Assembly: GCA_002405485.1 (NCBI GenBank)
Contig: DHLW01000138.1
Location: forward strand, 3,875 to 9,733
Length of the DNA: 5,859 nt
Direction of reading: 5' to 3'
Source: Phycisphaerales bacterium UBA4658
GTDB taxonomy: Bacteria > Planctomycetota > Phycisphaerae > Phycisphaerales > UBA1924
A program made the translations under genes and the position numbers. Below are positions 1 to 5,859 of the stretch, piece after piece (the first letter of the stretch is position 1; each line of letters opens with the position of its first letter). Below the pieces are notes generated by a model that saw only the letters and a list, made by a program, of their open reading frames with translations, had not been told where the DNA came from and searched no databases.

Positions 1-1
1 C

Positions 2-544
2 GCATCGCCGGAGCAACGCCAGAGACTCCAGCGATGGGCGCAGGAACTGGCTGAGCGACACCCGGACCTTGCCGGCTCGGCGGCCAAAGGCCACACTCCG
101 CCCCAGAGCAATGGCGACGCTGGTAAAGGCCTGAGCGGATCGCCGGGTGAACGAGGGTCAGGAGGGACCTCACCCCGCGGAGAAAATCGCGCGGGATCGA
201 CTTCGGATGCCATCGCCACGGACACGGGAACGACACGGACCGAGGTCGTTGATGCACGAAGCGGCTCTGGCGATGACATCCGACAGCCCAGAGTCATGGC
301 CGAGTGGTTCGGCGAAGGTCAACGCGGGGCTCCGAGCACGCCGGACATGACCGCGGCGGTGCAGACCGCAGTGAAGAGCGGGGAGCGGGCGATCGACGAG
401 CAGGTGGTGCCGAGCCGCTTTGATCCTCTGCTTCGACGGTACTTTTCGCGCCTGCAGGAGCGCGTCAAGTCCGGATCGAGCGGAGCGCAGTCTCCGACGC
501 AGCCCGCTCCGACCGGGGTTGAGCCGGCAAAGGACGCGCCGTGA
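2..544 (+). CDS. C-terminal part of an upstream protein, low-complexity with a helical tail (5' end outside window)
   Basis: The frame is open from the left edge to a TGA at 542-544, giving 180 residues with no start needed inside the window. Residues 1-23 form an amphipathic helix that begins SPEQRQRLQRWAQEL. Residues about 24-95 are rich in Gly, Ser, Thr and Asp and look disordered. A second ordered block follows: an EWF motif near 101, then a predicted helix at 114-155 containing VPSRFDPLLRRYFSRL. The last 25 residues are Ser/Pro/Ala-rich. From memory, large membrane or coiled-coil proteins encoded just before VWA proteins in planctomycete MoxR/BatA-like operons often end in a similar 'VPxRYxxLVxxYF' segment, so I infer membership of that group. 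The stop overlaps the next gene's GTG by four bases, implying coupled translation. An internal ATG at 296 would give only 82 residues and cut through the continuous frame. The exact function is unknown. Confidence 0.75.
   Translation, partial: ASPEQRQRLQRWAQELAERHPDLAGSAAKGHTPPQSNGDAGKGLSGSPGERGSGGTSPRGENRAGSTSDAIATDTGTTRTEVVDARSGSGDDIRQPRVMAEWFGEGQRGAPSTPDMTAAVQTAVKSGERAIDEQVVPSRFDPLLRRYFSRLQERVKSGSSGAQSPTQPAPTGVEPAKDAP
529..534 (+). promoter_or_regulatory. Ribosome binding site for the double-VWA gene
   Basis: AAAGGA matches the anti-Shine-Dalgarno complement and lies six bases before the GTG at 541. It sits inside the 3' end of the upstream reading frame. It supports the GTG start and, with the GTGA overlap, re-initiation by ribosomes finishing the upstream gene. 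Confidence 0.6.
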
Positions 545-3500
545 CGCTTCGCGTCGACGAACCGCTCTGGTTGCTTGGACTGCTGGTCATGATTCCGGCG
601 GCGATCGTGGCGGTTCGTCTGTTTCGTGCGATGTCCGCCCCGCGGCGATGGTCAGCGATCGTGCTCCGTGGGCTGCTGATGTGCTGCCTGCTGCTCTTGC
701 TGGCAGGAGTCACACTGGTCTCCAGGACCGACAAGGTCGCAGTGGTTGCGGTCATTGACGCTTCCGGATCGGTTGAGAGGTACTTCACGCCCCCTGGCGT
801 CCAGAGTGGACCTCGCACTCTTGCACAGGCCGCGGCAGAGCTCCTGCAGTCGCGATCGTCGGACCGGCGAGCCGACGACCTGCTTGGCGTGATCGCGTTC
901 GCGGGCGAAGCGCGTGCGCTGGTGCCGCTCAGCACGGACCAGGCGCGTGTTCCCGAGCTCGCCGACGCTCTCGACCGCACGGAGGTTGACGCCGGGACCA
1001 ACGCCGAGCGGGCGCTTCGACTTGCGGCGGCCATGATTCCGCCGGACGCCGCGGGGCGGATCGTGCTCATGTCCGACGGGGTGTTCACGGATGGAGATGC
1101 GAACCAGGCGGCGCGAGCGATCGCGGCTCGAGATGGGGCGGGAGTCGATGGCGATCCGGGCGGGCGGTCGCGGATCCCGATCGACGTCGTGCCGCTGAAC
1201 TATGTGGCGGACTCGGAGTCGATGGTGGAGTCGGTCGACGCCCCCCCCACTGCCGCGGCGGGGGCGACGGTCGGGGTGCGAGTGGCGATCCGCTCAAGCG
1301 CCGCGAACACCGGCGTGCTGCAACTGCTGCATGAAGGCAACGAGCTGGACATCAACGGGCCCGCGCCCGGCCGCGGGAGGGAAATCAGCATTCAGGCAGG
1401 CCTGCACATCGAGATGGTGAGCGTGCCCCTGCCGCCGGGCCGTGTGCATCGGTTCACGGCGGTCTGGCAGCCCAACGGCTCGGACGCGATCGCGATGAAC
1501 AATCGCGGCGAAGCGTTCACGATCTCCCCAGGACGCGGTTCGGTCCTGCTGGTCGACGGCGTCTCGAACGCTCGTGCGGGCGGGCAAGGGTTGATCCTCT
1601 CCGAAACGCTGACGCAGGCCGGCATCGAAGTCGAAACGATCGCGCCCGACGGGGTCCGCCCGGACCTGCTGTGGCTGCAGCAGTACGACCTCGTCATTCT
1701 TCAGAATGTCCCGGCGGAGGGTGTTCCGCGTGCGGCCCACGATGTCCTCGCTGCGGGGGTGACGCAACTCGGGATCGGACTCATCATGATCGGCGGCCCT
1801 GACTCCTTCGGCGCCGGTGGGTGGAAGGGCTCGGCGATCGAGCCCATCCTGCCCGTGCGCCTGGATCTGCCTGAACGGCTGATCACACCCGCCGCGGCCC
1901 TTGTGCTGGTCATCGACAACTCCGGCTCCATGAATCGACCCGTGCTCGGCTCGCCCAGGTCGCAGCAGCAGATCGCCAACGACGGTGCGGCGATCGCGGT
2001 TGAGAGCATGGACAAGACGGACCTCGTCGGCGTGATCACGTTCAACAACGACTTCAGCATCGAACGACGGCTGGATCGGAACAGCGATCCGAAGCAGCTC
2101 GCCAAACTGCTGCGGTCCATCACCGCCGACGGCGGCACGAATCTCCCGCCCGCGCTCGACGCGGCGCATCGCATGCTCAAGGGCGCACAGGCCGACGTCA
2201 AGCACATCATTGTGCTCTCCGACGGCGTCTCGCAGGGACGCGAGTCCCTCCCGGACATGGCGACGGCGATCGCCCGCGACGGCATCAAGGTCTCCGCCAT
2301 CGCCATCGGCGACGGGGCCGACGCCGGAGGCATGGCCGAGCTTGCCCAGTTTGGCGGAGGCGAGTTCTATCGGGTCATCGATCCGACGCTGCTTCCGCGG
2401 GTGCTGCTCAAGGCCGTACGCATCGTCCGAACGCCACTGATTCGCGAAGGCAGCTTCAACCCGGTCACTCTGCCCACGGGCACTCCCGTTCTTGAGGGCA
2501 TCGGTAGCCCCCTGCCGCCACTTGGCGGCCTGGTACTGACACAGGCACGGCCCGAACCCACCATCGTCTATCCCCTCGCCACGCCGATGACAGGGACCGG
2601 GAAGAACCCCGGCGATGGCGGGGAGCCAGTACTTGGATACTGGAACGTCGGCGTGGGCAGGGTTGCGGCGTTCACCTCCGACGCGCACCTGTGGAGTCGG
2701 GCGTGGATCGCCGAGCCGGTCTATGCCCGATTCTGGACCCAGCTCGCCCGCACCATCTCCCGCGCCCCGAACGACCGGACGCAGACGCTCACCGCGGAAG
2801 TCGACTCCGGCGCCGGCGGAGATCGCTTGACTGTTCGACTGGAGACTTCGCAGGAGCCCTCGAGCGTCCGTGCGAACGCGCCGGATCCATTGACGGTCGA
2901 GGGAACCCTGTACGACCCGAGCGGCACGCCAACGCCGGTTCGTCTTTCACAGATCGGTCCTGGCCTGTACGAGGGCGTCGCGCCCGCGCGGGCGCCGGGC
3001 ACGTACATCATCACGCTTCGGCCCCGGCCCGGCGCGGTCGCCGCACCGGTCGTTGCTGGCGTCGTGAAGCCCGCGGGCAACGAGTATCGCCGCCTGAGCT
3101 CGGACGAGGCCGCTCTGCGCCGTCTCGCGGAACTCACGGGCGGCCGCGTGATGACCCTTGGCGAGCCCGGCACGTCGGAGCTGTCAGGCGGTCTGTTCGC
3201 ACGCGACGGCCTTCAGCCGGCCGAAGCGCGTTCACCCCTGCTGCACACCCTGCTTGCCACGGCGATCGTGCTGCTGCTTCTCGATGTTGCGACACGTCGC
3301 ATCGCGTGGGACCGGCTGCTCAGCCGTGACCTGGCGAGCGAACTCTCCCGCGAAGCCGCCGCCGCGCTTCGCACGCGGACAAGCCGGGCCGGGACGATGA
3401 CCGATCGGCTTCGCCCGTTGGCCTCGGCGGGCGGCTCGGTCATCGGCCCAGAATCACAGGAGCTTCCGGGCACGCTCGGAGACGAGGATGCCGCACGGAT

Positions 3501-3741
3501 CCGCGAGGAACAAGCGACGCGTCGACGCCTGGCACGGGAGCAGGCACGGAGCTCTCAGATGTCTCACGGCTCCACGCCCGAGCACTCCCGTTCACAAGGG
3601 CCATCGACAAGCGATGCGGCGTCGCCCGAGCGTTCGCCGGCTCCGGGCACTTCCGATTCCGCGGCAACGCCGGTCGAAACGGCCGAGAGCGGACTGCTGG
3701 CCGCCAAGAAGCGCGCCCAGCGCAAAATCCGCGAGGACTGA
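541..3741 (+). CDS. Membrane-anchored double von Willebrand A domain protein with a glutamine-amidotransferase-like module
   Basis: This 1066-residue protein starts at GTG 541, chosen for the AAAGGA site, the GTGA overlap and the typical N-terminus leading straight into a membrane helix. Membrane segments lie at about 11-28, 40-60 and 900-916. Domain order: VWA-1 (66-220) with a complete MIDAS metal site (D73-x-S75-x-S77, T153, D179); a beta-sandwich (225-330); a class I glutamine-amidotransferase-like fold (332-445) with MIGGPDSFGAGGW near 416; VWA-2 (452-625) with a second complete MIDAS (D459-N-S461-G-S463, T533, D561); a segment with GRVAAFTSDAHLW (706-718), typical of these proteins; another beta-sandwich (750-845); and an ELTGGR motif (864-869). 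The last 125 residues are Arg/Ser/Pro-rich and end in a basic helix. Basic residues at 29-37 and 919-928 suggest that 61-900 is periplasmic. The protein has no cysteine except C48 and C49, so amidotransferase chemistry is not expected. It is probably a metal-dependent adhesion or scaffold protein of a MoxR/BatA-type envelope system; the partner is unknown. Confidence 0.92.
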   Translation: MTLRVDEPLWLLGLLVMIPAAIVAVRLFRAMSAPRRWSAIVLRGLLMCCLLLLLAGVTLVSRTDKVAVVAVIDASGSVERYFTPPGVQSGPRTLAQAAAELLQSRSSDRRADDLLGVIAFAGEARALVPLSTDQARVPELADALDRTEVDAGTNAERALRLAAAMIPPDAAGRIVLMSDGVFTDGDANQAARAIAARDGAGVDGDPGGRSRIPIDVVPLNYVADSESMVESVDAPPTAAAGATVGVRVAIRSSAANTGVLQLLHEGNELDINGPAPGRGREISIQAGLHIEMVSVPLPPGRVHRFTAVWQPNGSDAIAMNNRGEAFTISPGRGSVLLVDGVSNARAGGQGLILSETLTQAGIEVETIAPDGVRPDLLWLQQYDLVILQNVPAEGVPRAAHDVLAAGVTQLGIGLIMIGGPDSFGAGGWKGSAIEPILPVRLDLPERLITPAAALVLVIDNSGSMNRPVLGSPRSQQQIANDGAAIAVESMDKTDLVGVITFNNDFSIERRLDRNSDPKQLAKLLRSITADGGTNLPPALDAAHRMLKGAQADVKHIIVLSDGVSQGRESLPDMATAIARDGIKVSAIAIGDGADAGGMAELAQFGGGEFYRVIDPTLLPRVLLKAVRIVRTPLIREGSFNPVTLPTGTPVLEGIGSPLPPLGGLVLTQARPEPTIVYPLATPMTGTGKNPGDGGEPVLGYWNVGVGRVAAFTSDAHLWSRAWIAEPVYARFWTQLARTISRAPNDRTQTLTAEVDSGAGGDRLTVRLETSQEPSSVRANAPDPLTVEGTLYDPSGTPTPVRLSQIGPGLYEGVAPARAPGTYIITLRPRPGAVAAPVVAGVVKPAGNEYRRLSSDEAALRRLAELTGGRVMTLGEPGTSELSGGLFARDGLQPAEARSPLLHTLLATAIVLLLLDVATRRIAWDRLLSRDLASELSREAAAALRTRTSRAGTMTDRLRPLASAGGSVIGPESQELPGTLGDEDAARIREEQATRRRLAREQARSSQMSHGSTPEHSRSQGPSTSDAASPERSPAPGTSDSAATPVETAESGLLAAKKRAQRKIRED

Positions 3742-3800
3742 GCGGTTTTCAGGCGTCAGCGTTGCGCTCTTTCTGCGTCAGGCGGCACTATCCTCCACGC

Positions 3801-5096
3801 ATGACGCCCCCAGCGGATTGGCAGGTGCAACTCCAGCTTGTTGATGACCTGATGAAGGCCGTGAGTCTCGAGACGGACCCGCAGTCGCTGGTCCGGACCT
3901 ATGCGCAAGGCGTGCGGCGGCTGTTCCATTCCGACAACGTGGTGTCCATTTCACGCCGAGACCTGTCCTCGCCCTGGTATCGCATCACGCGCTCCCGCCG
4001 GTGGGATCGCGAAATCAACCCCTGGCAGCAGCGCGACCAGCTTCCGATCCTCTCCGGCGGACTGCTCGGAGAGTGGCTGTACGCATCGAAGGCGCAGTTC
4101 ATCGAGCGCTTCGAGGTGGATGAGGATGACCCGGCGTTCTTCCATCTGTCCGGGCTGACCGCCGCGTTCGTCATGCCGCAGTACGACCAGGGTCAGGCCA
4201 TCAACATGACGATCCTCCTGTGGAAGGACGCATCCGGCGTGGACGTGCGCCAGATCCCCAACGCCCACTGGCAGGGCAACCTCTTCGGTCGCACGACACA
4301 CAATCTTGTGCTTCGCAAGCAGCTTGTGGACGCGTACGAAGCCCTCGACCGGGAGATGCAGATCGTCGGCGCGATGCAGCGTTCGTTGCTGCCTCAGGAG
4401 CTGCCCGAGATCCCGGGCGTCGAGCTTGCCGCGGAGTATCGCACGTCCGCACGGGCCGGCGGCGACCTGTACGACCTGTTTCCGCTGCCTGAGGGGTGCT
4501 GGGGTCTGTTCATCGCGGACGTGTCTGGGCACGGCGTGCCGGCGGCGGTCATCATGGCCATCACGCACGCGCTGGCCCATGCGCACCCCGGACCGCCCAG
4601 CCCGCCGCGCGAGGTGCTCTCGTTCTTGAATCGCAAGCTGACGATCGAGTACACCTCGCGCACGCCGAGCTTTGTGACAGCGTTTTATGGCGTGCTCAAC
4701 CCTCTGACCGGCGAGCTGCGGTACGCGAGCGCTGGCCACCCCCCGCCACGGGTCATCGGAGCGGTGGATGGGGAGATGCGTGTGCGAGTTCTGGATGGCC
4801 AGCGGAGTCTCCCGCTGGGCATTCTCGCCGACGAGCAGTTCGCGGACTCCGCGATCACACTCAGCCGCGGCGATCAGGTGCTGATGTACACCGACGGGAT
4901 CTCCGAGGCTTTCAATCCACGGAATCAGCTCTTTGGATTCGAACAGCTCGACGCCGCGCTGCATGCCCATGCGGTCGAGCATCCGTCGGGCTCTGCGCGG
5001 GCCACGATCGAATCGGTGCTTGCGGCGGTCGCACGGCATGCCGAAGGTCGGCCGCCCAACGACGACCAGACCATGCTCGCCGTCCGGCTGCGGTGA
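3801..5096 (+). CDS. SpoIIE/RsbU-type PP2C serine/threonine phosphatase with N-terminal GAF-like region
   Basis: This 431-residue soluble protein should dephosphorylate serine or threonine phosphate on a regulatory protein, classically a STAS-domain anti-anti-sigma factor in partner-switching pathways. Residues about 8-170 look like a GAF-type sensor fold, inferred from length and position. A helical linker (about 165-198, with VLRKQLVDAYEALDREM) leads into the PP2C domain (205-430). That domain keeps the expected metal ligands and motifs: GGDLYD (220-225), IADVSGHG (238-245), AGHPPP (311-316), PLG (338-340), YTDGISEA (363-370) and DDQT (421-424). It should therefore be active with Mn2+ or Mg2+. 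The ATG at 3801 was chosen over an in-frame TTG at 3762, which would only add 13 Arg/Cys/Tyr-containing residues. Neither start has a clear Shine-Dalgarno site. No membrane helix or signal peptide is visible. The gene follows the VWA gene by 59 bp on the same strand. No kinase, STAS or sigma factor gene lies in the window, so the substrate is unknown. Confidence 0.93.
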   Translation: MTPPADWQVQLQLVDDLMKAVSLETDPQSLVRTYAQGVRRLFHSDNVVSISRRDLSSPWYRITRSRRWDREINPWQQRDQLPILSGGLLGEWLYASKAQFIERFEVDEDDPAFFHLSGLTAAFVMPQYDQGQAINMTILLWKDASGVDVRQIPNAHWQGNLFGRTTHNLVLRKQLVDAYEALDREMQIVGAMQRSLLPQELPEIPGVELAAEYRTSARAGGDLYDLFPLPEGCWGLFIADVSGHGVPAAVIMAITHALAHAHPGPPSPPREVLSFLNRKLTIEYTSRTPSFVTAFYGVLNPLTGELRYASAGHPPPRVIGAVDGEMRVRVLDGQRSLPLGILADEQFADSAITLSRGDQVLMYTDGISEAFNPRNQLFGFEQLDAALHAHAVEHPSGSARATIESVLAAVARHAEGRPPNDDQTMLAVRLR

Positions 5097-5165
5097 TCGC
5101 GCAACCGCTGCACGCCCGGCGGCAACGCACCATCACTTCAACGCCCCATCGCTGCAAGGTCGCGA
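5097..5165. repeat. Imperfect inverted repeat spanning the convergent intergenic gap
   Basis: TCGCG-CA-ACC at 5097-5106 can pair with GGTCGCGA at 5158-5165, giving eight pairs with a two-base bulge and a loop of about 50 bases. The arms sit at the two ends of the 70-bp gap between the phosphatase and PrpD-like genes. A shorter CCGC/GCGG stem (5105-5108 with 5119-5122) competes with it. The word CGCTGCA also occurs twice, at 5106-5112 and 5150-5156. There is no U-run on either strand, so this is not a standard intrinsic terminator. It may be chance in GC-rich DNA or a weak two-way transcription end. Confidence 0.25.
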
Positions 5166-5166
5166 G

Positions 5167-5859
5167 TCAGTCGAACTTGCCCTTGACGACAAGCTCGAAA
5201 TCGTTGATGTCGGCGACCTGTCGAGCAGACTTCCTGGCCAACCCGGAGAATCGGGCGACAAGCTGCTTGGCGCCACCGGCATCTCCCGCGGCCAATGCGC
5301 CGAGCTTGGTGAACTTGTGTGCGAGGATGTCCTTCAGGTCCGCAGTGGTGTTGCGGGCGTGTCCGCTCGGATACATCACCAGACCCGAGTCGTGCACCTT
5401 GTCGGCGGCGTCGGTGATCCGGATCGAGGTCGGGATGCCGTCGGGATATCGTCGATCGTACTCGTCGCCGCCATGCTCGAAGGTCATCTTGTCCATGAGA
5501 GCCCGAGTGAGCGGGTTCTTGATGCTCGACGGATCGAAATCATGGGGCAGGAGCATGAGGTTCTTGAAATCAAAGCTCCGCGCACCCTTCTGGCGGAGCT
5601 CCAAGGCCTTGCGGAGCTTCGTGCACACGAGGTAGAGCATGGAGTGGTCCGCCGATTGACGCGTCTTGGGGTCGCGCTTGGCGGGATCACCGATGATGCC
5701 GAATGCGGGCTCGTACGCGGTGACGACGATTGACCGGATGTTTCCGCCTGCAGGGTCATCCAGCAGGGTTGGGCTCTTGTTGATGAGATCGATGAGCCCC
5801 TGCAAGGCGCCGGCCGACTGGTGCTCGTAGAGGCCGAGCTTGAAGTGCATCGAGTGGAT
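5167..5859 (-). CDS. MmgE/PrpD-family dehydratase or decarboxylase, C-terminal part (5' end outside window)
   Basis: The minus-strand frame is open from the right edge (5859) to a TGA at 5169-5167, giving 230 residues. The family includes 2-methylcitrate dehydratase (PrpD, methylcitrate cycle of propionate breakdown) and cis-aconitate decarboxylase, cytoplasmic enzymes of about 450-500 residues, so roughly half is present. Recognisable parts, counted from the window edge, are FKLGLYEHQSAGALQGLI (6-23), corresponding to the 'PAEFHAQTA' segment of PrpD; KRDPKTRQSADHSMLY (61-76), corresponding to the 'NPADRDHCLQYM' region; YPDGIPTSIRIT (138-149); and YPSGHARN (163-170), corresponding to PrpD's 'YPIGHARR'. 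The Met at 5850 lies in the middle of conserved sequence with the frame open above it (Ile-His-Ser), so it is internal rather than a start. The substrate cannot be decided: no prpB or prpC neighbours are visible. The gene is convergent with the phosphatase gene and separated from it by 70 bp. Confidence 0.85.
   Translation of the reverse strand: MHSMHFKLGLYEHQSAGALQGLIDLINKSPTLLDDPAGGNIRSIVVTAYEPAFGIIGDPAKRDPKTRQSADHSMLYLVCTKLRKALELRQKGARSFDFKNLMLLPHDFDPSSIKNPLTRALMDKMTFEHGGDEYDRRYPDGIPTSIRITDAADKVHDSGLVMYPSGHARNTTADLKDILAHKFTKLGALAAGDAGGAKQLVARFSGLARKSARQVADINDFELVVKGKFD

Noticed and set aside
465..1088. 207-codon minus-strand frame across the operon junction
   Set aside because: Ser/Arg/Thr-rich shadow translation without motifs, opposite the N-terminal membrane helices and first VWA domain.
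1294..2688. 464-codon open frame on the minus strand inside the VWA gene
   Set aside because: Its translation is Arg/Asp/Gly/His-rich with no domain motif, and it lies opposite a gene with clear VWA motifs. Long antisense open frames are expected where third positions are mostly G or C.
3758..3774. AGCG-TTG-CGCT hairpin followed by CTTTCT as a terminator for the VWA gene
   Set aside because: The stem is only four pairs and the following tract is not a real T-run; this is too weak to call a terminator.
3762..3800. TTG start at 3762 extending the phosphatase by 13 residues
   Set aside because: TTG is the rarest common start, no ribosome binding site precedes it, and the extra residues do not look like part of the folded protein. 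ATG 3801 is preferred, although it also lacks a strong site.
3951..5039. 362-codon minus-strand frame opposite the phosphatase gene
   Set aside because: Same compositional shadow: no recognisable motif, while the plus strand carries every PP2C motif over the same span.
4496..5635. 379-codon plus-strand frame running through the phosphatase and into the PrpD-like gene
   Set aside because: It crosses two genes with clear family motifs on opposite strands and shows only Arg/Ser/Ala-rich sequence itself.
5167..5850. PrpD-like gene as a complete 227-residue protein starting at 5850
   Set aside because: The frame stays open to the window edge, the Met lies inside a conserved family segment, and the family is about twice this length, so the gene is cut by the window rather than truncated in the genome.

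Overview
This window is GC-rich, densely coding bacterial DNA. It most resembles a planctomycete, possibly of the Phycisphaerae. The reasons are the operon type (a large membrane protein with two von Willebrand A domains and a glutamine-amidotransferase-like fold), a SpoIIE-type phosphatase with a sensor-like N-terminus, strong GC bias at third codon positions, and a weak or absent ribosome binding site at one gene. The assignment is an inference from protein style; no rRNA or other marker is present.

Layout. (1) Positions 2-544, +: the last 180 residues of a protein that begins before the window, largely low-complexity, ending in a conserved-looking helical segment. (2) 541-3741, +: a 1066-residue membrane-anchored protein with two VWA domains, whose GTG start overlaps the previous stop by four bases (GTGA). 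(3) After a 59-bp gap, 3801-5096, +: a 431-residue soluble PP2C/SpoIIE-type serine/threonine phosphatase with a probable GAF-like sensor region. (4) After a 70-bp convergent gap, 5167-5859, -: the C-terminal 230 residues of an MmgE/PrpD-family dehydratase or decarboxylase that continues past the right edge. There is no gene-free stretch over 300 bases, and I see no tRNA, rRNA, CRISPR array or mobile element.

How the genes fit together. Genes 1 and 2 look translationally coupled and resemble the distal end of the MoxR/DUF58/BatA-like operons common in planctomycetes, where an AAA+ ATPase and several VWA proteins are thought to act on envelope proteins. By the positive-inside rule, the bulk of the VWA protein should face the periplasm. 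The phosphatase follows on the same strand and could be co-transcribed, but it may have its own promoter; its usual partners (anti-sigma kinase, STAS-domain antagonist) are not in the window. The PrpD-like gene is a separate metabolic transcription unit on the opposite strand.

I did not find a convincing previously undescribed system. The points most worth a second look are the cysteine-free amidotransferase-like module between two intact VWA domains, the eight-C tract inside that gene, the phosphatase with no visible partners, and an excess of CGATCG/GCGATCGC words.
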